Shown: one piece after another, positions 34,165-45,710 of the stretch
Layout: each line of letters opens with the position of its first letter
How positions within the stretch are numbered: position 1 is the first letter of the stretch
Assembly: GCF_002920575.1 (NCBI RefSeq)
Contig: NZ_PQSQ01000020.1
Location: forward strand, 29,043-93,042
DNA length: 64,000 nucleotides
DNA from: Streptomyces sp. Ru73
Lineage (GTDB): Bacteria; Actinomycetota; Actinomycetes; Streptomycetales; Streptomycetaceae
Reading direction: 5' to 3'
The notes under the pieces: generated by a model
What the model saw: only the letters and a program-made list of their open reading frames with translations
Told to the model about the DNA's origin: nothing
Database searches by the model: none
Position numbers and translations under genes: made by a program

Positions 34165-34632
34165 ATGAGCGAGCGACTGCAGCCCGGCGACACCGCCCCC
34201 GCCTTCACCCTCCCCGACGCGGACGGCAAGCAGGTCTCGCTCGCCGACCACAAGGGCCGCAAGGTCATCGTCTACTTCTACCCCGCGGCCCTCACCCCCG
34301 GCTGCACCAAGCAGGCCTGCGACTTCACCGACAACCTCGACTTCCTGGCCGGCCACGGCTACGACGTCATCGGCATCTCCCCCGACAAGCCCGAGAAGCT
34401 CGCGAAGTTCCGCGAGAAGGAGGACCTGAAGGTCACCCTCCTCGGTGACCCCGACAAGTCCGTCCTGGAGGCGTACGGCGCCTTCGGCGAGAAGAAGCTC
34501 TACGGCAAGGTCGTCACCGGCGTCATCCGCTCCACCGTCATCATCGACGAGGAGGGCAAGGTCGAGCGCGCCCTCTACAACGTCAAGGCCACCGGCCACG
34601 TCGCCAAGATCATCAAGGACCTGGGGCTGTAG
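34165..34632 (+). CDS. bcp: Thiol peroxidase, Bcp/PrxQ type
   Basis: 155 residues. Peroxiredoxin fold with the motif FYPAALTPGCTKQACDF: the peroxidatic Cys (about 46) and the resolving Cys five residues later are both present, as in PrxQ/Bcp. Reduces hydroperoxides with thioredoxin. ATG 34165 with GAGGAG ahead. In the cytoplasm; no partner reductase adjacent. Confidence 0.92.
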   Translation: MSERLQPGDTAPAFTLPDADGKQVSLADHKGRKVIVYFYPAALTPGCTKQACDFTDNLDFLAGHGYDVIGISPDKPEKLAKFREKEDLKVTLLGDPDKSVLEAYGAFGEKKLYGKVVTGVIRSTVIIDEEGKVERALYNVKATGHVAKIIKDLGL

Positions 34633-35001
34633 GGAACCGCTCCGCCCGGGCTCCACCGGGCCCCACGGCACAGCTGCCGCCCGCCGGACAGATCACGGGA
34701 CCGGCCGTCCCGGCCACGGGACCGGCCCTCCCGGTCACCGGCGGGCGGCAGCGCCGCGTTCCGGCCCCTCTTCCGCTTCCCAGCCCGTCCGGGTTTCCCC
34801 ACCACCCCGCCGGCAATCCCCCCGTCCCGCCGCAGGCGCAAACCCGCCACACCCGCCCTAAACGGCCCACACCGAGTGACGAATCTCGCGTTCTGCCGCC
34901 AAAGTGGTTTGACCGGCTCCGTAACCGCGCAGACGCCCCTTTCGAAACGAGCCCACCGCGCACGCACGCGCGCGGACCGACCGAGCGAGAGGACCGCACT
35001 C
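34633..35001. other. Intergenic region between bcp and MFS genes
   Basis: 369 bases. The first part carries the large compound stem described at 34673-34752. The rest, to the MFS start, is rich in short purine/pyrimidine tracts (CGCACGCACGCGCGCGG at about 34961) and presumably contains the MFS promoter. No gene seen. Confidence 0.5.
34673..34752 (+). terminator. Compound terminator after bcp
   Basis: GCTGCCGCCCGCCGG (34673-34687) is perfectly complementary to CCGGCGGGCGGCAGC (34738-34752). The 50-base loop holds two near-identical copies of CACGGGACCGGCC(G/C)TCCCGG, each able to fold on itself, giving a multi-branched structure 40 bases after the stop. Confidence 0.6.
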
Positions 35002-36540
35002 GTGACGACCGGCAGCACCGATGCCACGTCCGGGACAGAACTGGACCCCGAGGCGGTCAGGCGCCATCGCACGCTCTTCCGCGCCATCAACCGCCGCAAG
35101 AACCCCAAGCTCCGCCGCACGGACATCACCATCACCGACGAGAAGGTCGTCAAGCGCGCCGTGAAGGCCGCCGCCGTCGGTAACGCGATGGAGTGGTTCG
35201 ACTTCGGCATCTACAGCTATCTCGCGGTCACCATCGGCCAGGTCTTCTTCCCCAGCGGCAGCGACACCGCGAGCCTGCTGTCCTCGTTCGCCACGTTCGC
35301 CGTGGCGTTCCTCGTCCGACCCATCGGCGGCGCGTACTTCGGACCCCTCGGCGACCGCATCGGCCGCAAGAAGGTCCTCGCGCTCACCATGATCATGATG
35401 GCCGTCGGCACCTTCTGCATCGGCCTGATCCCCTCGTACGCCACCATCGGCTTCTGGGCACCGGTCCTGCTGATCCTCTTCCGCCTGGTCCAGGGCTTCT
35501 CCACCGGCGGTGAGTACGGCGGCGCCTCCACCTTCATCGCCGAGTACGCCCCCGACAAGAAGCGCGGATTCTTCGGCAGCTTCCTGGAGATGGGCACCCT
35601 CGCCGGCTACACCGGCGCGGCCGGCCTGGTCCTCCTCCTCAACACCGTGCTCGGCTCCGACGTCATGCGCGAATGGGGCTGGCGCCTGCCGTTCCTCGTC
35701 GCCGGCCCGCTCGGCCTCGTCGGCCTCTACCTGCGGATGAAGCTCGACGAGACGCCCGCCTTCCAGAAGCTGGAGGCCAGCCAGACGCACAGCGCCTCCG
35801 GCTCGGTGGCCGAGGAAGAGGCGGAGTTCTCCCACCTCTCCGAGAACCAGCCGAAGAAGAAGATCGGCGAGATCTTCTCCCAGCAGTGGCCCGCCCTCGT
35901 CCTCTGCATCTGCCTGGTCGGCGCGTACAACATCACCGACTACATGCTGCTGTCGTACATGCCGACGTACCTGACCGACACCCTCCACTACAAGGAGTCG
36001 CACGGCCTCCTGGTGCTCCTCGGCACCATGGTCGTCCTGATGCTGGTCATCAACTTCGTCGGCCGCCTCAACGACCGCTTCGGCCGCAAGCCGCTGCTGA
36101 TGGCCGGCATGCTCGGCTTCTTCGTCCTCTCCATCCCCTCCTTTCTGCTGGTGGGGACCGGCGACCTGGTGCTCATCTGCGTCGGCATGCTCCTGATGGG
36201 CTTCTCCCTGGTCTGCCTCCTCGGCACGATGTCGGCGGCCCTCCCGGCCCTCTTCCCGACCAACGTCCGCTACGGCTCGCTGTCCATCGGGTACAACCTC
36301 TCCACGTCGCTCTTCGGCGGCACGACCCCCCTGGTCATCGAGGCCCTGATGGCCGGCTTCCACGGCAACCAGATGATCCCGGCGTACTACGCCATGGGCG
36401 CGGCCCTGGTCGGCGTCATCGCCGTCCTCTGCATGAAGGAAACCGCCCAGCAGCCCCTGGAGGGCTCCCCGCCCTCGGTGGCCACCCACGAGGAAGCAGT
36501 GGAGATCGTCACCTCCCAGAGCCCGGACCCGCGCTTCTGA
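35002..36540 (+). CDS. MFS transporter, ProP-like (osmolyte/metabolite:H+ symporter)
   Basis: 512 residues with twelve helices. The MFS motif GDRIGRKKVL between helices 2 and 3, GGEYGGAST, and RLNDRFGRKPLL are typical of the ProP/ShiA (metabolite:H+) family. A basic N-terminal tail of about 50 residues (HRTLFRAINRRKNPKLRRTDI) precedes helix 1. The substrate is not determined; glycine betaine, proline or dicarboxylates are all possible. The start GTG 35002 is chosen because the upstream in-frame region lacks coding character; GAGAGG lies ahead. Confidence 0.87.
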   Translation: MTTGSTDATSGTELDPEAVRRHRTLFRAINRRKNPKLRRTDITITDEKVVKRAVKAAAVGNAMEWFDFGIYSYLAVTIGQVFFPSGSDTASLLSSFATFAVAFLVRPIGGAYFGPLGDRIGRKKVLALTMIMMAVGTFCIGLIPSYATIGFWAPVLLILFRLVQGFSTGGEYGGASTFIAEYAPDKKRGFFGSFLEMGTLAGYTGAAGLVLLLNTVLGSDVMREWGWRLPFLVAGPLGLVGLYLRMKLDETPAFQKLEASQTHSASGSVAEEEAEFSHLSENQPKKKIGEIFSQQWPALVLCICLVGAYNITDYMLLSYMPTYLTDTLHYKESHGLLVLLGTMVVLMLVINFVGRLNDRFGRKPLLMAGMLGFFVLSIPSFLLVGTGDLVLICVGMLLMGFSLVCLLGTMSAALPALFPTNVRYGSLSIGYNLSTSLFGGTTPLVIEALMAGFHGNQMIPAYYAMGAALVGVIAVLCMKETAQQPLEGSPPSVATHEEAVEIVTSQSPDPRF

Positions 36541-36559
36541 CTCCCACCCCGCCGAGAAC

Positions 36560-36590
36560 TGCCCCGGCCACTCCGGCCGGGGCATTTCCT
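36560..36590 (+). terminator. Terminator after the MFS gene
   Basis: TGCCCCGGCC-ACTCC-GGCCGGGGCA, a perfect 10-base stem followed by TTTCCTT. Confidence 0.85.
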
Positions 36591-36686
36591 TCTCCCGGCC
36601 TGTGCGGGCCGCCCAGTTGGGGGCCGCGAATCCGAGCGGGGTTCGGGCATCAACGCAGCCGTCAGCCGGTAGCATGCTGGCTACTG

Positions 36687-36769
36687 GCGGCCGTGATGGA
36701 ATTGGCATACATGCTGGTTTTAGGTACCAGTGGGTTACACCCATGTGGGTTCGAATCCCACCGGCCGCA
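36687..36769 (+). tRNA. tRNA-Leu (UAG)
   Basis: The acceptor stem GCGGCCG pairs with CGGCCGC; the anticodon arm is CTGGT-TTTAGGT-ACCAG with anticodon TAG, reading CUN; the long variable arm TGGGTTACACCCA is typical of class II tRNA; the T arm GTGGG-TTCGAAT-CCCAC is standard. The discriminator base is A and no CCA is encoded. No att-site duplication is seen beside it. Confidence 0.95.
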
Positions 36770-36785
36770 CGTCGTGCACGGCACG

Positions 36786-36831
36786 CGAAGGCCCGGTCCC
36801 CTCTCCGGGGCCGGGCCTTCGGTGTGGGTGG
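36786..36831. terminator. Terminator shared by tRNA-Leu and rdgB
   Basis: CGAAGGCCCGG ... CCGGGCCTTCG, an 11-base outer stem with CCCC/GGGG inside, between the tRNA and the convergent rdgB gene. Confidence 0.8.
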
Positions 36832-36843
36832 GGTGGCTGCGGG

Positions 36844-37452
36844 TCAGGCCAGCAGTTCCCTGATCACCGGGGCGAGGGCGCGGAATGCCTTGCCTCGGTG
36901 GGAGATGGCGTTCTTTTCGTCGGCGGTGAGTTCGGCGCAGGTGCGGGTGTCGCCCTCCACCTGGAGGATCGGGTCGTAGCCGAAGCCGCCGGTGCCGGCG
37001 GGGGCGCGGCGGAGGGTGCCCTCCAGCTTGCCCTCGACGACGCGTTCCGTGCCGTCCGGGAGGGCGAGCGCCGCGGCGCAGGCGAAGTGGGCCGCGCGGT
37101 GCTCGTCGCCGATGTCGGAGAGCTGCGCGAGGAGCAGCTCGAGGTTGGCCTGGTCGTCGCCGTGCCGGCCGGCCCAGCGGGCGGAGAAGATGCCGGGCGC
37201 GCCGCCCAGGACGTCGACGCAGAGGCCCGAGTCGTCGGCGACGGCGGGGTGGCCGGTGGCCCGGGCGAGGGCGTGGGCCTTGAGGAGGGCGTTCTCGGCG
37301 AAGGTGACGCCGGTTTCCTTCACGTCGGGGACGTCCGGGTACGCGTCGGCGCCGACCAGCTCGATGTCCAGGTCGGCTTCGGTGAGGATGGCGCGGAGTT
37401 CGGTGACTTTGCCGGCGTTGCGGGTGGCGAGGATCAGGCGCTGGTGCTTCAT
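36844..37452 (-). CDS. rdgB: RdgB/HAM1 non-canonical purine NTP pyrophosphatase
   Basis: 202 residues. Motifs ILATRNAGKVTELRAIL, ENALLKAHALA, VADDSGLCVDVLGGAPGIFSARWAG, GGFGYDPILQ and ISHRGKAF cover the nucleotide-binding groove of the family. It removes dITP, ITP and XTP from the pool to keep them out of DNA and RNA. ATG 37452 fits the family start. On the same strand as rph with two small genes between, the rph-rdgB neighbourhood common in actinobacteria. Confidence 0.95.
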   Translation of the reverse strand: MKHQRLILATRNAGKVTELRAILTEADLDIELVGADAYPDVPDVKETGVTFAENALLKAHALARATGHPAVADDSGLCVDVLGGAPGIFSARWAGRHGDDQANLELLLAQLSDIGDEHRAAHFACAAALALPDGTERVVEGKLEGTLRRAPAGTGGFGYDPILQVEGDTRTCAELTADEKNAISHRGKAFRALAPVIRELLA

Positions 37453-37512
37453 GGTGAGCGATTATCCCGGTCGGGGCCGGCCCTCACGCGAGAGCCTCGC
37501 CTGCCCGCTTCC

Positions 37513-37959
37513 TCAGCCGGGGGTGCAGATCTTGGTGAGTTCCGAGGCGGCGGAGCTGATGGGGGCGGTGTCGGGGGTCTTGCCCTGGTCCAGGGCCTGC
37601 TGGGCGTCCTTGACGCCGCGGGTCAGGTCGTCGACGGCCTTGCCGATGTCGGCGTTGTCGGTCTTGTCGCCGAGCGCGTCGAGGTTCTTGTCGATCTTGT
37701 CGAGCGCTTGCTGGGCCTCGGCCGGGTTGTCGGCGCCGCCGGCGAAGGCCTGCTGGAGCTGGTCGACGTTCTGCCCGATGGCGGCGGCGGTCTGGGCGCA
37801 GTCCATGGCGGTCTCGACCGCGCCGCAGGCGGAGAGCGCGGGGAGGGCCAGTGCGACCGCCGCCACGGCGGAGGCTGCGGTCAGGGCCGTACGGCGAGCG
37901 GGCCGTACGGCGGCGTCCGGTCCGGAGGCGCGGCGGCGGGCGAAGCGGTGCGCGGACAT
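37513..37959 (-). CDS. Small lipoprotein of unknown function
   Basis: 148 residues. A basic N-region, hydrophobic segment and lipobox LSAC mark a lipoprotein. The mature part is largely helical (QNVDQLQQAFAGGADNPAEAQQALDKIDKNLDALGDKTDN), likely a coiled-coil bundle. No domain recognised. ATG 37959 has GGGAGGG eight bases ahead. Between rdgB and a short membrane protein. Confidence 0.75.
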   Translation of the reverse strand: MSAHRFARRRASGPDAAVRPARRTALTAASAVAAVALALPALSACGAVETAMDCAQTAAAIGQNVDQLQQAFAGGADNPAEAQQALDKIDKNLDALGDKTDNADIGKAVDDLTRGVKDAQQALDQGKTPDTAPISSAASELTKICTPG

Positions 37960-38113
37960 GGGCAGGGCCCTCCCTTTGGCAATGAACAGGTAAAGGGAGG
38001 AACGCGTGGCGCGCGGTTTTGGTTGCCGGTCCCGGCAAATTCGCGGCGCGGGGACCGGCACGGGCGTCCGTACGCCGCGGGTCGGCACCTCGGAAGAGGC
38101 GGTGACCGGTGTC

Positions 38114-38275
38114 TCAGAAGAGGCCGGTGAGGAGGCCGGTCTGGGTCAGGAACATGGCCAGGACGACCACGAGGGTCCAGCCGAGGACGTGCTCCATCCA
38201 GGGATTGTCGTCCTTGGGGCCCCCGGTGCGGGCGGCGGGCGCGTCGAGGGCGGCGGCAGCGGCTTCAGCAGGCAT
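38114..38275 (-). CDS. Short single-helix membrane protein
   Basis: 53 residues: an Ala-rich N-terminus, then DDNPWMEHVLGWTLVVVLAMFLTQTGLL as one helix with flanking charges. The start ATG 38275 has GAGGA ahead and the region upstream lacks coding bias. A conserved orphan in Streptomyces by the look of its position between rph and rdgB, but I cannot name a family with confidence. Confidence 0.6.
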   Translation of the reverse strand: MPAEAAAAALDAPAARTGGPKDDNPWMEHVLGWTLVVVLAMFLTQTGLLTGLF

Positions 38276-38411
38276 GACGGTGTGTTCCTCGTCGTGGGGA
38301 GCTGGGACGCGCACCCCGTAGCAGTACGGGGAGATACGGGGCGCATGTCCCACCTTGCGCCTGCGTCGCGGCCATTCCTAGAGATGCAGATCCCACGAGG
38401 GGAACGTCACA

Positions 38412-38437
38412 GATCACCGGGGCGGGCCCCGGTGATC
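38412..38437. terminator. Terminator after rph
   Basis: GATCACCGGGG-CGGG-CCCCGGTGATC, a perfect 11-base stem, 25 bases after the rph stop (on its strand). Confidence 0.8.
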
Positions 38438-38462
38438 CCTGCGCGTCCGGCTGACCTGTCCG

Positions 38463-39194
<732 letters not shown>

Positions 39195-39216
39195 GGAGTC
39201 GACCCTATCGGGAATG

Positions 39217-39272
39217 CCGAAGGCCCCGTTCCGGTGCGTGCGATGCGTACACACGTGCGGACGGGGCCTCGG
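39217..39272. terminator. Terminator between nagF and rph
   Basis: AGGCCCCGT (39221-39229) pairs with ACGGGGCCT (39261-39269), with further CCGA/TCGG-type pairing outside; a long-loop hairpin downstream of nagF on its strand. Confidence 0.6.
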
Positions 39273-39335
39273 CGGGAGCCGCGGGCGCGCTGCGGCCGGA
39301 GCCGCGCTCACCGCGGCGGGAGCCGGCGGCTCAGC

Positions 39336-39569
39336 TCACATCATGTCTTCGATGTCGGCGGCGATGGGGTCCGCGTCGGTGCCGATGACGACCTGGATGG
39401 CGGTGCCCATCTTCACGACGCCGTGGGCGCCGGCGGCCTTGAGGGCTGCCTCGTCGACGAGGGAGGGGTCGACGACCTCGGTGCGGAGGCGGGTGATGCA
39501 GCCTTCGACCTCTTCGATGTTGTCGAGGCCACCGAGCCCGGCGACGATCTTCTCAGCCTTGCTGGCCAT
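39336..39569 (-). CDS. nagF: PTS EIIB component, N-acetylglucosamine
   Basis: 77 residues. A EIIB domain of the Glc/GlcNAc class with the phosphoacceptor Cys in VEGCITRLRTEV. It receives phosphate from IIA (Crr) and passes it to the sugar bound by the IIC proteins encoded divergently. As I recall, S. coelicolor NagF has the same position and size. ATG 39569 with AGGAG six bases ahead. It shares the divergent control region with nagE1, which contains a dre site. Confidence 0.88.
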   Translation of the reverse strand: MASKAEKIVAGLGGLDNIEEVEGCITRLRTEVVDPSLVDEAALKAAGAHGVVKMGTAIQVVIGTDADPIAADIEDMM

Positions 39570-39728
39570 GTCCACTCCTGCTTGTCTCGGCCGTCGGCGG
39601 TTGTGCCGAAGGATTCCACACGGTAACGCACGTTCAGCCCTGTTGGACGGGCGTTTGTCCGCTGCCTGGCGAATGATGGCGACCACCCGGTGGTGCGTCC
39701 GGGGGAGGCCCCGTAGCGCCACTACGAA

Positions 39729-39740
39729 TGGTCTACACCA
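39729..39740. promoter_or_regulatory. dre site (DasR-responsive element) before nagE1
   Basis: TGGTCTACACCA, one mismatch from the DasR consensus TGGTCTAGACCA, 57 bases ahead of the nagE1 start in the region shared with nagF. Confidence 0.8.
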
Positions 39741-39796
39741 CCAGTATGCGGCAAGCACGAGCCGGCCGTCGCGGGGCCGGCGGCCGGGAGGATGCG

Positions 39797-41107
39797 ATGA
39801 GTTCGGACGCGGCGGCGGCGCCGAGGAGGAAGTGGGGCGGCGGGCTGTTCCAGGGCCTGCAGAAGATGGGGCGCAGCCTGCAGCTGCCGATCGCGGTGCT
39901 GCCGGCGGCGGGCATCCTGAACCGGCTCGGGCAGCCCGACGTCTTCGGCACGGACGGGCTGGGCTGGGAGGACGTGGCGAAGGTGTTCGCGGGCGCGGGC
40001 AGCGCGCTGCTGGACTCCTCGCTGGGCCTGCCGATGCTGTTCTGCGTCGGCGTGGCGATCGGGATGGCCAAGAAGGCGGACGGGTCGACGGCGCTGGCGG
40101 CGGTCGCGGGGTTCCTCGTCTACTACTTCGTGCTGCACCAGTTCCCGGAGGACTGCACGGGCGGCGCGACGTTCGTGAGCGGCGGGCCGCTGGGCGGCGC
40201 GTGCGTGGCGAAGGACGGTACGGGGACGCCGGCGTCGTACCAGAACCCGGGCGTGTTCGGCGGCATCGTGATCGGGTTGCTGTCGGCCTGGTTCTGGCAG
40301 CGGTACCACCGTACGAAGCTGGTGGACTGGCTGGGCTTCTTCAACGGGCGGCGGCTGGTGCCGATCATCATGTCGTTCGTGGCGCTGGCGTTCGCGGTGG
40401 TCTGCCTGTTCGTGTGGCCGCCGATCGGTGACGCGCTGACGAGCTTCAGCAAGTGGATGGTGGATCTGGGTTCGGCGGGCTCCGGCATCTTCGGCGTGGC
40501 CAACCGTGCGCTGCTGGTGATCGGGATGCACCAGTTCCTGAATACGTTCATGTGGTTCCAGTTCGGTGATTTCACCAAGCCGGACGGGACGGTGGTGCAC
40601 GGGGACATCAACCGGTTCCTGGCGGGTGATCCGTCGGCGGGCCAGTTCACGTCGGGGTTCTTCCCGATCATGATGTTCGCGCTGCCGGCGGCGGCGCTGG
40701 CGATCACGCACTGCGCGAAGAAGCACCGGCGCAAGGAGATCGCGGGCATGATGCTGTCGGTCGGCCTGACGTCGTTCGTCACGGGGATCACGGAGCCGAT
40801 CGAGTACTCGTTCCTGTTCGTGGCGCCGGTGCTGTACGTGCTGCACGCGGTGCTGACGGGCGTGTCGATGGCGGTGACCTGGGCGCTGGGCGTGCACGAC
40901 GGATTCAGTTTCTCGGCGGGTCTGATCGACTACGTCATCAACTGGAGCCTGGCGACCAAGCCGTGGCTGATCATTCCGATCGGGCTGTGTTTCGCCGTCG
41001 TCTATTACGCGGTCTTCCGCTTCGTGATCACCAGGTTCGACCTGGCGACGCCGGGGCGGGAACCGGAGGAACTGGGCGAGGAGATCGAGCAGCAGAACGT
41101 GAAGTAG
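39797..41107 (+). CDS. nagE1: PTS EIIC component, N-acetylglucosamine (first paralogue)
   Basis: 436 residues. EIIC of the Glc/GlcNAc family: GLFQGLQKMGRSLQLPIAVLPAAGILNRLG at the N-terminus, about ten helices, the substrate motif GITEPIEYSF and the C-terminal TPGREPEE. No EIIB or EIIA domain is fused, so it needs NagF. It has an extra extracellular loop (about 130-165, CTGGATFVSGGPLGGACVA) that the second paralogue lacks. Third codon positions lean to G rather than C, unlike the second paralogue. ATG 39797, GGAGG five bases ahead. Confidence 0.88.
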   Translation: MSSDAAAAPRRKWGGGLFQGLQKMGRSLQLPIAVLPAAGILNRLGQPDVFGTDGLGWEDVAKVFAGAGSALLDSSLGLPMLFCVGVAIGMAKKADGSTALAAVAGFLVYYFVLHQFPEDCTGGATFVSGGPLGGACVAKDGTGTPASYQNPGVFGGIVIGLLSAWFWQRYHRTKLVDWLGFFNGRRLVPIIMSFVALAFAVVCLFVWPPIGDALTSFSKWMVDLGSAGSGIFGVANRALLVIGMHQFLNTFMWFQFGDFTKPDGTVVHGDINRFLAGDPSAGQFTSGFFPIMMFALPAAALAITHCAKKHRRKEIAGMMLSVGLTSFVTGITEPIEYSFLFVAPVLYVLHAVLTGVSMAVTWALGVHDGFSFSAGLIDYVINWSLATKPWLIIPIGLCFAVVYYAVFRFVITRFDLATPGREPEELGEEIEQQNVK

Positions 41108-41128
41108 GCACTGCCCTGCGTGACGCGG

Positions 41129-41160
41129 ACGGCCCGGGAACTCGGCATTCCCGGGCCGTT
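41129..41160 (+). terminator. Terminator after nagE1
   Basis: ACGGCCCGGGAA-CTCGGCA-TTCCCGGGCCGT, a perfect 12-base stem, 21 bases after the stop. It separates nagE1 from the independent nagE2 promoter. Confidence 0.85.
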
Positions 41161-41235
41161 CGCCATGCGGTGGTCACGGGTGCCGTAACGATCAGGAAGA
41201 ATGGATTCCTTTATGCCATGACGACATGCTAAGAA

Positions 41236-41264
41236 TGGTCTAAACCACTGAGTGGTGTAGACCA
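41236..41264. promoter_or_regulatory. Tandem dre sites before nagE2
   Basis: TGGTCTAAACCA (41236-41247) and TGGTGTAGACCA (41253-41264), each one base from the DasR consensus, five bases apart, with 17 base centre-to-centre spacing. A TAAGAA -10-like hexamer overlaps the left edge. GlcNAc-type genes under DasR are repressed until glucosamine-6-phosphate appears. Confidence 0.85.
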
Positions 41265-41312
41265 GACTGCGGGCCGCCTTCCCCCCGAGCCCGCCTCACC
41301 AGGAGGAATCCG

Positions 41313-42566
<1,254 letters not shown>

Positions 42567-42587
42567 GGCCTCGGCCGTGACGCGACG

Positions 42588-42620
42588 AGGCCCCCGGAAC
42601 CGCAGGGTTCCGGGGGCCTT
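42588..42620 (+). terminator. Terminator after nagE2
   Basis: AGGCCCCCGGAACC-GCAG-GGTTCCGGGGGCCT, a perfect 14-base stem 21 bases after nagE2, convergent with the MBL gene and probably bidirectional. Confidence 0.88.
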
Positions 42621-42634
42621 CGGTGTATGCGGGG

Positions 42635-43387
42635 TCAGATCTCGTACACCGCGCCCGCCTTGGCGACCTCCACCGGGCCGTTGAAGACCTCCTGGGCGTC
42701 GCGGAGGTTGACGCCGGGGTCGGTCCACGGCGGGATGTGGGTGAGGACCAGCCGGCCGGCCCGGGCGCGGGCCGCGTGCTCGCCCGCCTCGCGGCCGTTG
42801 AGGTGCAGGTCGGGGATGTCCTCCTTGCCGTGCGTGAAGGACGCCTCGCAGAGGAAGAAGTCGGTGTCCTCGGCGAGCGAGTGCAGCGACTCGCAGATGC
42901 CGGTGTCGCCGGAGTACGTGAGGGAACGGCCGCCGTGCTCGATGCGGAAGCCGTACGCCTCCACGGGGTGGCTGACCCGCTCCGTACGGATCGTGAACGG
43001 GCCCACGGTGAAGGTGCCGGGGGCCAGCGTGCGGAAGTCGAAGACCTCGCTCATGGCGTGGTCGGTGGGCAGATCGGCGTGCGCGGCGGTCAGCCGCCGC
43101 TCGGTGCCGGCCGGGCCGTAGACCGGCATCGGGGCGCAGCGGCCGCCGTCGGGGCGGTAGTACCGGACCACGAAGTACCCGCAGAGGTCGATGCAGTGAT
43201 CGGCGTGCAGGTGGGAGAGGAGTACCGCGTCGAGGTCGTAGAGACCGCAGTGGCGCTGCAGCTCGCCGAGGGCACCGTTGCCCATGTCGATGAGCAGCCT
43301 GAAGCCGTCGGCCTCCAGGAGGTAGCTCGAACAGGCCGATTCCGTCGAAGGGAACGACCCCGAGCATCCGACGACAGTGAGCTTCAT
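42635..43387 (-). CDS. MBL-fold metallo-hydrolase
   Basis: 250 residues. LTVVGCSGSFPSTESACSSYLLEADGFRLLIDMGNG, the metal motif SHLHADH, SGDTGICES and HIPPWTDP show a metallo-beta-lactamase fold close to RNase Z/arylsulfatase-like proteins. It lacks the long RNase Z arm, so the substrate is open; a phosphodiesterase or a cyclic compound hydrolase is possible. ATG 43387, GGAGG 11 bases ahead. Same neighbourhood in other Streptomyces as far as I recall. Confidence 0.85.
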   Translation of the reverse strand: MKLTVVGCSGSFPSTESACSSYLLEADGFRLLIDMGNGALGELQRHCGLYDLDAVLLSHLHADHCIDLCGYFVVRYYRPDGGRCAPMPVYGPAGTERRLTAAHADLPTDHAMSEVFDFRTLAPGTFTVGPFTIRTERVSHPVEAYGFRIEHGGRSLTYSGDTGICESLHSLAEDTDFFLCEASFTHGKEDIPDLHLNGREAGEHAARARAGRLVLTHIPPWTDPGVNLRDAQEVFNGPVEVAKAGAVYEI

Positions 43388-43664
43388 AGGGGCGTGAACC
43401 TCCGGGGGCGGGGCGGTGCGGCGGGTCCATGCGGGGCTTGGGCCGTGCTCGGCCGGTCCGAACCAGTCGTTGCAGTGCCCACGAGGGTAAGGCGCGAAAG
43501 GGCCGGTGGCTCCTCCAGCGGGGCGAGCTGTGGGCGGAATCACCAGTCCGGGTGGGCCTTTGTGCCGGGCGGGACGGTGGCCGGTACGGTCGGCTGACGA
43601 GGAGATCCACCGCGGCGGCGGGCGGCGACGCACGACGTACGCGGTGACGGGCGAGGAGGCGGGC

Positions 43665-44192
43665 GTGGACACCTCATGGTGGCCGGCGGTGCTGGCCGTT
43701 GTGGTGCTGGCACTGGTGGCGGCGGTCGTCGACGGGCTGGCCCGCTCGGGCCGCCGTCCGAAGCGCGGCGGCCGGGGCCCCGCGCGCCGACCGGGGCGGG
43801 GCGGCGGACGCGGTACGGCACCGGAATCGCGCCGCCCGGGCGACCGGCCGGTCCGTACGCGGCCCGGCGGCGGCCGGCGCGGGGTGCCGGAGCCGGGCGA
43901 GATCTGGTGGGCCATGGTGCCGTTCGAGGACTCGGCCGGGAAGAAGGACCGGCCGTGCCTGGTGCTGGCCGTACGGGGCGGCTCGGCGCGGGTCGCGAAG
44001 ATCACCAGCCGGCACCACGCCGAGCGCCCTGGGGTGATCCCGCTGCCGCCCGGCACGGTGGGCGACGCGCGCGGCCGCCCGAGCTTCCTGGAGACGGATG
44101 AGCTGCGGGACGTGGCGCTCGCCGACTTCCGCCGCCGCGCGGGCACCGCCGACCCGCGCCTGTGGGACCGGGTCCGCCACCTGGCCGGGTGA
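43665..44192 (+). CDS. Membrane-anchored PemK/MazF-family protein
   Basis: 175 residues. An N-terminal membrane helix (SWWPAVLAVVVLALVAAVVDGLA), a 50-residue Arg/Gly/Pro-rich linker, then a PemK/MazF domain starting at EPGEIWWAMVPFEDSAGKKDRPCLVLA with SFLETDELRDVAL. MazF proteins are sequence-specific RNases. Here no antitoxin gene is adjacent, and toxins of this family are seldom tethered to a membrane. GTG 43665 is preceded by GAGGAGG five bases away; an upstream in-frame start is less likely. Confidence 0.8.
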   Translation: MDTSWWPAVLAVVVLALVAAVVDGLARSGRRPKRGGRGPARRPGRGGGRGTAPESRRPGDRPVRTRPGGGRRGVPEPGEIWWAMVPFEDSAGKKDRPCLVLAVRGGSARVAKITSRHHAERPGVIPLPPGTVGDARGRPSFLETDELRDVALADFRRRAGTADPRLWDRVRHLAG

Positions 44193-44248
44193 CCACGGGC
44201 CGCACGCAGACCGCCGGGCCGTACGACGACACCGGCCCCCGGACAGCG

Positions 44249-44283
44249 CGAAGGCGCCCGGCCGCAGGGGGCGGGCGCCTTCG
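44249..44283. terminator. Bidirectional terminator between PemK-like gene and cysM
   Basis: CGAAGGCGCCCG pairs perfectly with CGGGCGCCTTCG around an 11-base loop, between converging genes. Confidence 0.85.
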
Positions 44284-44307
44284 GGAGCGGACTTCAGCGG
44301 GGTGCGG

Positions 44308-45681
<1,374 letters not shown>

Positions 45682-45710
45682 AAGCCTGTCCTCCGGACAG
45701 ACGGAACCGG

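Noticed and set aside
36687..36769. tRNA-Leu as integration site of a mobile element
   Set aside because: No integrase, no second copy of the tRNA 3' end and no change of gene type in the next 27 kb.
43665..44192. Complete toxin-antitoxin module
   Set aside because: No antitoxin frame upstream or downstream with a ribosome site; the neighbours are an MBL hydrolase and cysM.
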